A DNA stretch of 64,000 bases, taken from positions 103,776,001 through 103,840,000 of the forward strand of contig NC_060207.1 in the NCBI RefSeq assembly GCF_021130785.1, written 5' to 3'. This stretch comes from Homalodisca vitripennis (taxonomy: Eukaryota > Arthropoda > Insecta > Hemiptera > Cicadellidae). How positions within the stretch are numbered: position 1 is the stretch's first letter; each line of letters begins with the position of its first letter. The position numbers and the translations under genes were made by a program. This document shows positions 14,957-26,042 of this stretch, piece after piece. The notes below the pieces were generated by a model, which was given only the letters and a program-made list of their open reading frames with translations, ran no database searches and was not told where the DNA came from.

Positions 14957-15040
<84 letters not shown>
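14957..15040. repeat. (TA)42 microsatellite
   Basis: An uninterrupted TA dinucleotide run of about 84 bases. It directly follows the retroposon-tail-like segment. Open frames over it (poly Tyr-Ile) are artefacts. Confidence 0.95.
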
Positions 15041-15043
<3 letters not shown>

Positions 15044-15700
15044 TATGATCAGGAATTTTCATTACATCTAATTCAAAGGTATTCCCAGATATTACCGCTA
15101 TTCATATAAGATTAGGTAAAGTAAATGTTCTTTAATTCTTATTTCCATAATAGTTATTTAACTAGGTAAAATGGACTTTAATAAGTAGGTAACAGCTATA
15201 TGTATACATAAGCTGTAGAAGTTCTTTTGATTAGTACAGTGTCTGGGTAAGCAAATGCTTTTACCTATGTCTCAAACATTTGCACAATATTCTGTATCTT
15301 GGATACATAATATTCATAAAAGATGAGAATATTTTATTTCTTCTCTTCCCAGGAAATATGAATTGATTATGGACTTCCAACTCAAATCATGGGTACACCA
15401 CTGATAGTGTAAAATATCAATCATACTAATAAAACAAAATTCTAAATTTTATAAAGAAAAATTTATATAGAACAATGTTTTGAAATAGTTTTAATTTAAA
15501 TATTGCACAAAGAAATCAATATAGTAAAGAGTGTCGAGAAAGAATAACTTTATTCAAAATTATTAGATTTTAAAGGCGTAAAAAAAGTTACTTTACATTT
15601 CATTTTATATTTTTAGAGGAACTAAATTATATTATTACAATTAAATATATTGATATTTTAGTGTACTCCTACAATAAATTTAAACTAATGACTCTTCTTA
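15041..15700. other. unassigned AT-rich sequence before LINE
   Basis: No feature recognised. It may include the eroded 5' part of the following LINE, but no endonuclease motifs can be read before about 15730. Confidence 0.4.
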
Positions 15701-16088
15701 ATTAATTCAATTTTAGTTCACTCAGAATACACAGTCAGTTTTGGATAACATATTAATCAATAAAAAAGTTGGACTTAAACAAAAGTAACTTCAAAAGTCA
15801 TAATTACAGGATTATCAGATCATTTTGGTATCACACTTAATATTCGTTATTAATAATGCAACAGAATATTCCTTAAAATGAATACCAAAAAAAGCAAGGT
15901 CTTTCAATGCAGAACATTTACATATACTAAATTATTTTCTTCAAAAAGAAAACTGGGATATTGTTACATCAAGTTGTGATGTCAACAAGCAATATTCTAG
16001 TTTTATTGAAATATTAAATTTTAATCTTGATATTTGTTGCCCAATAAAAAAATATAAATATCAAGAAACAGATTAAAGATAAAACCCC

Positions 16089-17203
16089 TTGGTAACTAAA
16101 GAAATTACTGACACAAAAAACATTTTAATTTTCCTTGAATCACTTTGGGTTCGAAATCATAATAATTTTGCAATTAAAAATCTTTTGAAAATGCAAAAGC
16201 AAAAATATGAAATTATGCTAAGAAAAACAAAACAAGAATATATGACAAATAAAATTTTGAAGTCAAAAAACTTAATTTCTTATATATGGAAAATCATAAA
16301 CAGAGATTTAGGAAGAAATACAAAAAATAGAGCTAACATTTTACTAAGAAACCATGGTAATTTGATAACTGATCCCAATGTTATTTTTAATCAGTTTAAT
16401 GAATATTTTAAAGGTATCCCTGAACAATGGCTATTAATTTTAGTAATCTGAGTTACTCTTTCAAGGAATAGCATTTTTCGTTACCCAATCTCTGAAAAAG
16501 AGGTTCTTAAAATAATAAAGAACTTGGAGAATAGTTTTGAAGTTGGTTAGGATTGCATAAGTACTAGGTTATTAAAGAATATTCCAAATGCTATAGCAGT
16601 ACCTCTGTCATTTATAATTAATACAAGTTTTGAATCAGGGATTTTTCCAGATAGTCTTAAAATTTTTAAAATTTTTAAAAACAAGGGAAACTGTTCAGAA
16701 ACTATTGACTATAGACCAGATGCACTTCTTCCCGTTATTTATAAAGTTTTTGAGAAAGCTGTTTGTTGATTGCTAGCTAGGTTAATTGATTTTTTTGGAA
16801 GCTAAGAGCATACTTTTTGTAAATCAACATGGATTCACAAGGGGAAAATCCACTTTGTCAGACATAATCAAATTTCTTAATGAAATAATCAAAGGAATAA
16901 TAAATGGTGATTATATTTGTAGTGTGTTTCTGGATTTACAAAAAGCTTTTGACTGTGTAAAGATAAATATTTTGCTTGATAAATTAGAAAACTATGGAAT
17001 AAGAGGGACACCTCATGATTTACTGAAATCTTATTTATTTTGTTGGAAACAGTTTGTTAGTGTACAAAATTATCAGGCTAAAGTCACATCTAAAAGAGCA
17101 GACATTAAGTGGGGTGTGCCCCAGGGTTCAGTTCATGGCCCATTGCTATTTTTAATATATATTAATGACATTGCAAATGTAAGTAATCCTAAACAGACTA
17201 TTT
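16089..17203 (+). pseudogene. LINE reverse-transcriptase ORF, 5' part, disrupted
   Basis: Fragments of the RT ORF persist as two open stretches. One is at about 16089-16451 (the linker between endonuclease and RT, Lys-rich). The other is at about 16786-17203 (palm: HGFTRGKST, FLDLQKAFDCV with the first catalytic Asp, GVPQGSV). Between them lie an in-frame TAG at about 16548 and frameshifts near 16770. At 17204 the reading is cut by the mariner terminal repeat, right before the YADD catalytic pair. No functional product is expected. Confidence 0.8.
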
Positions 17204-17205
17204 TA

Positions 17206-18137
17206 CGAGGGGTATTAGAAAAATAAGGTTCCCTATGCCGCCGAGACAGAATGCGATATGTTGAGAGAAATCTGGCAACACTGTCTTACTCATCAACTCT
17301 TCCTCTCTCTATCCATGCCACTCGCGCTTCGCTACGTGCCGGCCTAGCTGCCTTCGAAGATGGAGCTCCCTGTCATTGTTACCGCCAGATGCGAAATTCG
17401 TGCTGTGATACGTTTTTTAAATGCAAAACAGATTTCATCTATTGAAATTCATCGTCAGTTAATCAAAGTTTATGGGGAAAACTGCATATCTGTTTAACAC
17501 GTTCGGAAATGGTGTAGAGAATTAAGTGAAGGCCGCATGGAAATTCACAATGAAAACCGAAGTGGACGGCCTTCAGTTTCAGATGGAGTTATTGTAAAAG
17601 TTTAGACAATACTGCTTGAAAATCGGAGAACCACCATTCACAGGAACAACAGTAAACTCTGACAGATAATGCGACACATTAAAAAAACTGAGACGCGCGA
17701 TCCAGAACCGCCGGAGAGGAAGATTGTCCAGTGGCGTGAGGCTTCTCCATGACAACGCTCGACCTCATGTCTCACGTCAAACTCAAGAACTGCTGACAAA
17801 TTTTGGCTGGACTATTGTGCCCCAACCCCCCTACAGCCCAGACCTAGCCCCAAGTGATTATCACTTATTCCAAAAATCAAAGGAACACTTGGGAGGCCAA
17901 CGCTTCAGTACCGATGATGAAGTCAAGGAAGAGGTTACTCAAAGGATTGGCGGCAGAATTCTACACACGGGGATAGAAAAGTTGGAGCATCGTCTACAAA
18001 AGTGTTTGGACAGAAACGGTGATTATGTGGAAAAATAGCTTAACTTTTACGTGTTAAATTGATGTATAACACCAAGTAGAAATATAGAGCTGTCTATTTA
18101 AAAAATCATGGGAACCTTATTTTTCTAATACCCCTCG
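17206..18137 (+). mobile_element. internally deleted mariner inside the LINE
   Basis: The element is bounded by perfect 28-base inverted repeats starting CGAGGGGTATTAGAAAAATA and flanked by a TA duplication (17204-17205 and 18138-18139). At 932 bases it is about 400 shorter than a complete mariner (compare the 1,336-base copy at 50222). The loss removes the middle of the transposase. Perfect terminal repeats suggest it moved more recently than the decayed host LINE, either mobilised in trans or deleted afterwards. The insertion point lies within the codons of the LINE RT YADD motif. Confidence 0.95.
17360..18038 (+). pseudogene. mariner transposase, internally deleted
   Basis: The start is visible at 17360 (MELPVIVTARCEIRAVIRFL), the usual mariner N terminus with helix-turn-helix. 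Stops and a frame change follow near 17490-17670. The C-terminal half is open at about 17680-18038: LHDNARPH (second catalytic Asp), YSPDLAPSDYHLF (third Asp, 34 residues later, so DD34D), and the terminal DRNGDYVEK. The GDETW block with the first catalytic Asp is missing, removed by the internal deletion. The copy is therefore non-autonomous. Confidence 0.9.
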
Positions 18138-18139
18138 TA

Positions 18140-18690
18140 TATGCAGATGACACATCTATACTATATAAACACAAAACTTTGAAGGATTTACAAATCATAG
18201 GAAATATACAAATTAATAATATAGTGCAATACTTTAATGAAAACTTTTTAACAGTAAATGGAAATAAATCAACAGCTGTAAATTTTACTTCAAATAAAAA
18301 AAAACCTTCCTTTGAAACTCAAATAGCAGTTGAAAATTCCAATGTATGATTCTACAACATTTCTCGGATTGATTTTGACAAAAATTTAGATTGGCATGAC
18401 CATATAACTACTCTTTGTTTAAAGTTAGCTAAAGCAATATTTATGACTAATCATAAATATTGCTTCTGATCATAAAACTGTCTGAATTCTGAAATGAAAA
18501 AGCTCTTAAAATGGTATATTATGCATTTTTTACTCTCAATTGGTTTATGGTACCTTGAAATATGGGGAAATTCGTTTAAAAAGAACATTAGTAAAATTGT
18601 GTTAATACAAAAAAACCAGTACTATATATTTTTGGTATTGGTTATAAAGATTCATGTAAACAAAAACTTCAAGAACTTCATATTATGACA
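18140..18690 (+). pseudogene. LINE reverse-transcriptase ORF, 3' part
   Basis: Continuation of the LINE RT after the mariner. It reads YADDTSILYKHKT, INNIVQYFNENFLTVNGNKS, then, after a stop and frame change near 18350, DKNLDWHDHITTLCLKLAKA and a tail with WGNS...QKN, which matches the end of jockey-like RTs. Multiple stops and shifts make it non-functional. Confidence 0.75.
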
Positions 18691-19189
18691 GTCCCTTATT
18701 TAGTTGTGTATAAACTGTTGCTTTATATGGCTACGTCAAGCAACTTAACATATCAAAACATCCACTAATATAACACATGGGGCACAAACAATATTGTAAC
18801 CAAAAAGCTGAGTTCCAAACAATATTCATTAGCAACATTATATCTTGGGCCAAAATTATGGAATGCACTGCCAAATACATTAAAAACACTACCAATTGGC
18901 ATTTTCAAAAGACAAATTGGCTTTTTACTCTTGGAACACCCATTTTATTAAGTGGATGAAGTTTTATGGGATTAATGATGAATAAAACAATTATTGTTGA
19001 TTTTAGGAAATTCTGATTTTTTTATTTATTTAATGTATTGCTTCTTTTAAAGGTTTGTACAAACTGGAGGATTGCATTGATCTTAACATTGAAGTGTACA
19101 ATGATTTTTTTTCAGTATGACAATGTATAACAAACCACCAATGTAATCTTTTCCAGTAATAAATGACTATCACATGTCTGTCAAAGTTT

Positions 19190-19690
19190 CTCCAGGACTA
19201 AAACTCATCCATTGTGTTGAATGATCATTGAGCTAGACAATTTTTCAAATCAAGTCTGAAATTATGGTTGTTCCAACTCTTCAACTTATCTGGCAGAAGG
19301 TTGTAGAACTTGGCGCCAGTATATGTTGGTTTCTTAGCATACAATGCTGTACAGTGAATTGAAAGATTGTAGTTATTGCCAGAATTTCCTTCTCTTGAAA
19401 AGTTTTTCTAAAGCTATCACATATCACCAAACCAGCGAATGCCCTTATTGCCTTATTTTGGTAAAGTATAACCCTTTATTGGTTGACACAGGACGAGCTC
19501 CTCCCCCCCCCTAACCCCTAAAGTGATTCCATAGGTCAAATAGCTCTCAAAAAGGGAGTGGTAAACAACTCTTGCAGACTCTACTATAACAGTAGCAATA
19601 GTTTTCCTCATGTCAATCAACAAACTGTGAGTTTTTACAGAGGATTTCAAACATTTTTTTGGGAGTAAACAAAAGTCCATTTAAAATCAG
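19190..19690 (-). pseudogene. LINE C-terminal fragment, minus strand
   Basis: Minus-strand reading gives RVVYHSLFESYLTYGITLGV at about 19515-19575, the conserved 'SYLxYGI-lWG' segment near the end of jockey-like RTs, followed after a shift by KAIRAFAGL and a Cys/Ile-rich tail (TVQHCMLRNQHI). Only the 3' few hundred bases remain. It sits tail-to-tail with the plus-strand LINE that ends near 19000. An odd (C)9 run at about 19503-19511 interrupts it. Confidence 0.6.
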
Positions 19691-19984
19691 CAAAATTAAT
19701 CAAAAAGTCAACTAATCAGAATACAATAATTAATTAACAATGTATATTGGGACTGCAAATTGACGTCATTTATTTATAACAAAGCGCAATTTATTTATAT
19801 TGATTAATAGCTTTACTGCAAATCGATACTGAGTGATACTCAGTAGACATCCAGTACACCCTTGGGCGTTTAATGCAGTCAACAAAACATTAATTAAATT
19901 GTGTTAAGAATAGAATTTTAGGAAAGTATTTTACGCAAATTCAGCCTATAGCAATTAATTGCTTTTGTGGTAGCACTTACCAAA

Positions 19985-20065
19985 AATGTCTCCATAACTT
20001 CATTGAACATGTCCCTAGAGAACAAAACTACCCCCTGTTCAAAATGTATATATATATATTTAATG
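19985..20065. repeat. dispersed repeat, copy 1 (relative at 56396)
   Basis: The segment 'ataacttcattgaacatg...accccc...atatatata' closely matches 56400-56475 ('ataacttcactgaacac...acaccccc...atatatata'). Both run into a TA microsatellite. This points to a repeat family that carries or seeds a TA tract. Confidence 0.5.
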
Positions 20066-20104
20066 TCAAAAAAGAATATTTTCCTCCGCCATATAGAATT
20101 GGGA

Positions 20105-20410
20105 CAACTTACTTACTAGAAGTCTGTAAACTTCGGCACCTTACTCTCCCAAAAGGTATCATATAAGTTCCCTTCTCTTTGAAAAAAGGTTAAGAAGGTA
20201 GAAGTTAGAATTACTGCGAATCATGCTTTTTCAATACCTCACCATCGTCACAGCAAAGCAACGAGAAACTGTGCATGCCAGTTTTAAACTCAATAATCTC
20301 TCCGGTAAACCATGTCCAATGAAAAAACTCTAAGCCAGGTTCAACACCTCTCCTACATGCAAGGCTTGAGCTGCCATCTTGATTACCCGGTGGTAAACCT
20401 AGGATCTCTC
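20105..20410 (+). repeat. diverged direct repeat, copy 1
   Basis: Matches 20700-21010 in the same orientation with clear but imperfect similarity. Shared blocks include tctgtaaac, cactctccc/cactccc, tatca(c/t)ataagt, tttcaatacctcacca, ccatgtccaatg(g)aaaaa, cctctcctaca and gccatcttga. The spacing between copies is about 580 bases. No coding function is evident; it is probably a segment of an old element duplicated in tandem. Confidence 0.6.
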
Positions 20411-20424
20411 TCTCTCTATATATA

Positions 20425-20464
<40 letters not shown>

Positions 20465-20465
20465 T
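20405..20465. repeat. compound (TC)n(TA)n microsatellite
   Basis: A TC run is followed by an interrupted TA/CATA run, located between the two direct-repeat copies. Confidence 0.9.
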
Positions 20466-20699
20466 GCCATCTTTTTGGGTCCTCAGTGCCAGATAATTCT
20501 ACATAGGGTAGTATACGCTGGCCTCCAGTTTGGACACCCAAATTCACACCCTCCCCCGATCCCTTGGTTGGGATTACAAACGAGAAAAAAATGACACGTT
20601 TGCACATTAATTTGCCAAGTAAAGAGGTTCCAATAGAAAAAACGCTGAAGAACTCTCTACAACATGTACCATGTCCAAGATCCGCAAACTCAGGGACGT

Positions 20700-21010
20700 T
20701 ATTTTGGATTGGGACCAACTATGGAATTTCTGTAAACATCATTTACCTCGCACTCCCAAGAGCTATCACATAAGTCCTTCACTTTGGAAAAAAGTCCAGC
20801 TGTTTAGAATTGCTACGAATTATTCATTTTCAATATCTCACCATTGGTACCCCAAAGCCACGAGAAACAGCCCACACAACTTTTTCAACTCAAATCTTTC
20901 CAGTGCACCATGTCCAATGGAAAAACCCTATGCCAGGTTCAGTACCTCTCCTACACGTGAGGCTCGTGACGCCATCTTGAATAGCTCTCCTAGGCAAACC
21001 TAAGATATCT
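20700..21010 (+). repeat. diverged direct repeat, copy 2
   Basis: Second copy of the repeat described at 20105. It carries the same ordered blocks, ending ...gccatcttgaatagctc and followed by a C-rich stretch (ccccccctcc at about 21030). Short open frames over it are in shifted registers relative to copy 1, arguing against conserved coding. Confidence 0.6.
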
Positions 21011-21232
21011 ACTATGGCGTACCGATATCCCCCCCTCCATTATGACTTCGGCACTCTTACCCTCTGGGCTCCAGTCTGAAAGGTCCATTTTTGGTCTCCC
21101 CCCTCCCACGTGCGTCGGATCAAATGTCCAAGGGCAGATTGTTCATATGGGCATTCGAGTTTAGAACCCCCATCGGTCAAAACTGGTTTTAAAATCGTCC
21201 CTAGGAGTGCTCATGTTTTGTTTTCAATTGGT

Positions 21233-21237
<5 letters not shown>

Positions 21238-21290
<53 letters not shown>
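21238..21290. repeat. (TA)n microsatellite
   Basis: A TA run of about 52 bases. Confidence 0.95.
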
Positions 21291-22960
21291 CATTATTGTA
21301 TTTAATCTATTAGTAGTTTGAATATCTGCAATGAACAGTTTACATAATGGACTAAGTTATTGTCTGAGCCCCGTCAAGACTGTTTACATCCTAGGACAAT
21401 CTATTATCTTCTCATTGGGTACAATTACTCTGCAATAGAATGATTTAGTAAATCAAAGAATGGAAAGATTTATTCCAACAATAGATCAACCTGAACAATC
21501 TGGAAGTCTCAGATTTTTTATTTAATAAGTTTGGCTGAAATTTTTTATCTCATAGAGATAATATGGAGAGGCCTTTGGCAATACATCGTTTGTGGCCTAA
21601 GTAATATCTCAAAAGTTAATTCCTTTGACGATAATTCTGGCTCAAAGTAAAAGATATAATAACTTATAATCTGACGGGAGGTATTGTCTAAAAATAAGCT
21701 GCATTCTTTGTTTAAAGTTCATTGCTGAAAATGGAAAATTTGTAGAGTAGCTTATTAATTACAAGGGTTATTGCGTTAGAGAGCCAACCAACAAAACTAA
21801 AGTTGGCCTTTCATTTTGTATCAACAGAAAAATAATTGTTTTCCTTCTAATATTTGTTTAAGAAGTGATATAATTTCTATAAGAATTATTTTGTAACTTA
21901 AATACCTGTATTTCACAACATTTTAGTCAGACATGGCATCCTTATTGGAGGAACAAACACACTAACAGTACTTACTACCGTAATTCAATTTTGATAATGT
22001 CTTTTCATTCTGAAATCATCAACACTAAAATGAACAAGTCCTGATAGTTTAATGATGTAATAGGTTCATATTTTGGTTATATCTTTCGCTATATTAATAT
22101 TTACTTTTTGTAAATTTCAGAAATGTTCCTGTTATTCTCTCCAACGATTTTGCATTATTAATAAACAATAAACACATTTCATTGAAGGAGGATATCTTCT
22201 TAATGGAACAACTATTTTCTATTATTTGATAAAAGGAAAATCAGCTATTTCCTTCCAGTACAAAAAAACTCCCATCATTACTGTTTACATTTTAAAAATC
22301 TTAGGAAATCATTACAAAATATTTGTTTAGTACAGTTTACATATTGTAACTGTTAAGAAAGAAATTACTCTTGATATTATAGGTGTTGTCCGATATTAAT
22401 AAATTATTTATAAATGTAACTAGCCAAAATTCAACTTAACAAAAGTTTATTTTAAATCACAGACAGTGACAGTTTTAAATCATGTTCATAACCATAAAGC
22501 CATAACCTTTGCAATGTCTATTTGTTAAAAACTTTTAATTTGATCAGTTGAATTCAACTGATGAAAATTAAATATTTTTACAATTAACATGTTTTAACTG
22601 GTAAATTGAACGCAATTATTCCTCCTGTAATGAAGCACAACACCTAAAAGTTATCACTAATTAATGCAGAAATAAATCAGAATATTTATAAGATGAACTA
22701 AATCTGGATGAATCTTCCATTTAATAACTATAAGATTAATAACTAGTACAAATTAATAACTATAAGAATTCTTTTTAATATTGCATGTTAGGAGATTTAG
22801 CAGTGAATAATCCTTATTATTTGGACATTTTAGCAAAATACAATAGTAGCAGTAAGTTCCAAGCTGTCTCTGCAATGAGCTCAGCATGATGTAAATGTGT
22901 ACATAAACAACAGGTGATTATGAATGAGGTAATTATCATAAGAGTTGCTAAGGCAAGGTT
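21291..22960. other. AT-rich intronic sequence
   Basis: No exon, repeat or transposon signature was recognised in this stretch. It lies upstream of candidate first exon B. Confidence 0.5.
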
Positions 22961-23070
22961 GTCTGTTATCACAGTAGTTGTTCAGTACTGTGCTTTGGAG
23001 CTACGAGCTCACAACTCTATATGTGTATCATTCCCTGGTGAGCTAATGTGAGCTTTATTTTGTTGTGAGA
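22961..23070 (+). promoter_or_regulatory. putative promoter/5' UTR of first exon B
   Basis: A small GC-richer patch precedes the ATG at 23071, with an initiator-like TTCAGTAC near 22981. An in-frame TAA lies eight codons before the ATG, so the ATG opens the frame. The evidence is suggestive only. Confidence 0.25.
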
Positions 23071-23122
23071 ATGACAAAATTTCCACCTTGGCAAGCTTAC
23101 TATACCAATCTGCCACCAGGGA
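23071..23122 (+). CDS. main gene, candidate alternative first exon B
   Basis: ATG at 23071 opens 17 codons (MTKFPPWQAYYTNLPPG) plus one spare base A. A consensus donor GTAAGT follows at 23123. The spare base completes AAA (Lys) with the leading two bases of the exon at 29434, the same phase as first exon A, so B and A are interchangeable starts. The peptide is Pro/aromatic-rich with no signal peptide. The predicted isoform has 704 residues within the window. Support is only the open frame, a strong donor, an upstream in-frame stop and the phase match; by chance one phase in three would fit. If real, it implies a second promoter inside intron 1. Confidence 0.4.
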
Positions 23123-23124
23123 GT

Positions 23125-24060
23125 AAGTATGCTTCATAATTTAAGTTTAATACATAAAAAATTACAGTAATTCAGTTGAGAATTTTTCATGATTTAAACC
23201 AATATTGGTTGCTGATACAATCTATTTCAATGATATTTGTTTAATTTTAATGATACATTTTTAAGGTTGTGAATTGTTAAAGATTTTTACAAGGTTAAAA
23301 ACATATAAGCCTAACAGGATCTGGTTACTGTTTTTCTGACAGAAGTTTATTTATTTAGCAAATATTTCTTGGATATAAATCTATTTACTTTTTACAAAGT
23401 ACACTGTATTTCTGTCTACCCATCTACTTCCCAATTCAATAATCCTCCATTAGTCAGTTGTCACTCACTTTTTGTATATACCATACAGGTACTGAAGTTT
23501 GTTTTGCACAAAATTTACAAAGTCATATTTCAATAGTGCCACTATCTATGGTCTCAGTAATGTACTACAAGAAACATTGTTTGTTTATGTGCTTGTAAGG
23601 TATATAAAAGAAGCAAAAAGAATGTTTTGATAGTTTGGAGGAAAATTATATGCTAAAACAAGAAATATGTGTAAAATAATATTATATTAGTATATGATGA
23701 GCAGGAATTTATTTATAACAAAAAGTATGTTATTGGTTTTACTATATATGATTGCCAATTTGAATTTCATATATGACATATATAAAATCTTATATATAGA
23801 CTTCATTTGGTCCAAAGTCACCTTCATTTGGTGACCTCTAACTAAAGGTAACTATGGTAACACACAGAGGAGTATATTATAAAATGTAATTGTTTAAACA
23901 CAAAAAGTGCAGAAAATGTTACTGCATAATAAATGTGAACCCAATTCTGTAATTAGATTAGTTGACTACATATACAGTTAGTTGAAAAATAGTATTATTT
24001 AACATGATATATTAGCAGAAACATTGCTGTAAGCAATCTGCAATCATTTGTCTCCAAAAA
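23125..24060. other. intronic AT-rich sequence
   Basis: No exon or element recognised. It contains an imperfect TATA-rich patch at about 23740-23800. Confidence 0.45.

Positions 24061-24062
<2 letters not shown>

Positions 24063-24109
<47 letters not shown>
24063..24109. repeat. (TA)n microsatellite flanking a transposon
   Basis: A TA run ends directly at the CAGGGTGTCC terminus of the transposon at 24110. A shorter TA run (26647-26666) continues on the far side. The element therefore inserted within, or seeded, a TA tract, and its TA target duplication cannot be separated from the tract. Confidence 0.9.
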
Positions 24110-24112
<3 letters not shown>

Positions 24113-24647
24113 GGTGTCCCATGAAGAAACAGAAAAACTGTCAGGACTTGTTCTTACGGTGAAAATAACGAAAAAAGTTCATATACACATAGGTCCAGAA
24201 ACGCTTAGTTAGCGAGCTATACAGGGTGAAAGATTTCGCCCAGATTTCAGTCCCACCGTTAAAAGAGAGCCCTATTAAATTATTTTGCGCGTTACCCAGG
24301 ACGTAAAATTTAATGTATATTATGCAAATTGAACTGAAAAATTGAATAAAATTGGTACCAGACCTCTAGCTGCAGTAATTTTTAAGATATCTGAAGAAAT
24401 ACACAAAATTCGGTGTCCAAAAACAAGTTTCATTTAGGTTTCAAGAAGATTAACTTTGTTAAATGTGTAACAAACACGTAAAATTCTTTAACAAAACTTG
24501 TAAAGAATTAATTTCTTAAGATAATGATGTAAAATATAAGCCAATAAAAATTATACGTAAACTTTAAGAAAATCAATTTTTAATTAAATAAATAACGTAC
24601 GAAGAATAGACAAAATCGGTTACACTTTTTTTCTTACTGAATGTACA
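24110..24647 (+). repeat. left terminal inverted repeat of the long-TIR element
   Basis: Matches 26109-26646 in inverse orientation along nearly its full length. The inner boundary is where 'cttactgaatgtaca' on the left meets 'tgtacgttcagcaag' on the right and similarity then stops. Confidence 0.9.
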
Positions 24648-24977
24648 TCCTAACATTTGGAGAAAACATGTTAATTATTGAAAATATTATTGAAAATAAT
24701 TATGTATAGATTTTATTTATAGAAACATTCTTCAATTTTTTTCTAATGAATTACATACAAGTAAAAAAACTTTAGTGTCATAAAATCTGAAACTTAACAA
24801 TAATTGCGAATTAATTTACGTTATTCTACAACTTTTGTAACAAAAATATTATTTTCATAGGTTGGCAGTACTAACAGCTGTTCAACAATCACAATTACGA
24901 ACTTTTTTTTAATATTTTATATTGAAGTGTCATACAGATAAGTTAAGTGTAAATATTGATACAGTATAAAAGTTAAT

Positions 24978-26042
24978 ATGCTGTTTCAATTTTCTAATGA
25001 AGAATATGCCGACATGATGTTCTGTTACGGATATGCTAATGGAAATGCGGAAGCTGCTCGACGTGAATATCAGGAAAGATTTCCTGCAAGGCGGATTCCG
25101 AATGCGAAAACCTTTTCTTCAGTGTTTCAGTTTTTAAGAACGAATGGATCATTTCCAACAATTTCGTTTTCGGTTGAACGGCAGGCACATCATCGCGTTA
25201 ACGATGAACTTCAAGTGATTCAACATATTCATCATAGCCCGGGTACTAGTACGAGGCGAATTGCGTATCGCACTGGTTTATCGAGAAACAAAGTGTGGCA
25301 CATCTTGCGTAAAGAGAGACTTCATCCTTTTCACCTGCAAAAGGTACAACATTTGCTGCCGACAGATTACCCTTTACGGTTAAACTTTTATCATTGGCTT
25401 CTAGACAACGCTGATAGGGTGAATTCAATTTTATTTACTGATGAAGCAACTTTCACGAGAAACGGGTCCTTCAATTGTAGAAATAGTCATTTATGGAGCG
25501 AAGAAAATCCACATGGTACCGTAGAAACCTTTTTCCAACACAGATTTCACATTAATGTTTGGTGTGCCGTTATTGATGACAAAATTCTAGGACCATTCGA
25601 TTTTGAAGGAAACCTTACAGGAAATATGTACGAACAATTTCTGAAAAATGATTTACCGGCTCTTTTGGAAGATATCCCTTTACAAAAAAGATTTAAAATG
25701 ATTTTCCAACACGATGGTGCAACTCCTCATTTTTCTTTAGTAGCTAGAAATCATTTGAATGCTAATTTCTTGAACTGGATTGGGCGTGGTGGACCAATCA
25801 ACTGGCCACCACGATCGCCTGACTTATCGCCTCTTGACTACTTCTTATGGGGACATATCAAAGCTATGGTGTATAAACGTAAAGTTGATACCAAGGAAGA
25901 ATTACTCGTTAGAATTCGCAACGCATTTGACAGTAAAAGATACAATCCAGACATAATTCGCAGAGCCACCACAAATATTTTACGTCGAACAGAGTGCTGT
26001 GTGCATTGTGAAGGAGGGAATTTCGAACAGTTACTAAACTAA
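24978..26042 (+). CDS. transposase, IS630/Tc1/mariner superfamily (354 aa)
   Basis: An intact single-exon ORF; the ATG at 24978 is the first in frame. It would cut and rejoin the element ends in the nucleus. Residues about 5-60 (EEYADMMFCYG...AARREYQERFP) match the helix-turn-helix N terminus common in arthropod transposases of this type (DUF4817-like by memory). A second helical DNA-binding region lies at about 75-125. The catalytic core shows FTDEATF (Asp155), FQHDGATPHFS (Asp246) and SPDLSPLDYFLWG (Asp287). From Asp246 to the Asp aligned with the mariner third Asp (SPLDYF) there are 40 intervening residues, unlike the 34 of mariner. Typical length for the family is about 340-360. A cysteine pair (ECCVHC) sits near the C terminus. 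No stop or frameshift was seen, so it may be functional. Confidence 0.93.
   Translation: MLFQFSNEEYADMMFCYGYANGNAEAARREYQERFPARRIPNAKTFSSVFQFLRTNGSFPTISFSVERQAHHRVNDELQVIQHIHHSPGTSTRRIAYRTGLSRNKVWHILRKERLHPFHLQKVQHLLPTDYPLRLNFYHWLLDNADRVNSILFTDEATFTRNGSFNCRNSHLWSEENPHGTVETFFQHRFHINVWCAVIDDKILGPFDFEGNLTGNMYEQFLKNDLPALLEDIPLQKRFKMIFQHDGATPHFSLVARNHLNANFLNWIGRGGPINWPPRSPDLSPLDYFLWGHIKAMVYKRKVDTKEELLVRIRNAFDSKRYNPDIIRRATTNILRRTECCVHCEGGNFEQLLN

Larger units (their letters stand above)
15730..19000 (+). mobile_element. decayed non-LTR retrotransposon (LINE), split by a mariner
   Basis: A plus-strand LINE relic, minus the mariner at 17206-18137. Reading across frameshifts it shows the end of an apurinic-type endonuclease domain (DNILINKK, then GLSDHFGITL, the SDH motif, about 15740-15845), then a linker. 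Reverse-transcriptase blocks follow: ISEKEVLKIIKNLENSF and INTSFESGIFPDSLK (about 16490-16660), DYRP..LLPVIYKVFEK, QHGFTRGKST and FLDLQKAFDCV (about 16690-16960), GVPQGSVHGPLLF (about 17112), and YADDT after the insertion (about 18138). The thumb/C-terminal part (LDWHDHITTLCLKLAKAIF; LGPKLWNALPNTLKTL) reaches about 18955. Block order matches jockey-like elements by established knowledge; the exact clade is uncertain. No clear poly-A tail or target duplication was found. Confidence 0.8.

Noticed and set aside
14871..15062. Open frame of poly Tyr-Ile on the minus strand
   Set aside because: It is only the TA microsatellite read in frame; the same applies to the frames over 20416, 54004 and 56375.
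17251..17445. 64-codon frame at the mariner 5' end
   Set aside because: A shifted frame over the mariner 5' UTR and start; the true transposase frame begins at 17360.
24965..24972. TATAAAAG just upstream of the long-TIR transposase as its TATA box
   Set aside because: It lies only about 6 bases before the ATG, too close to direct a transcript containing that start codon.
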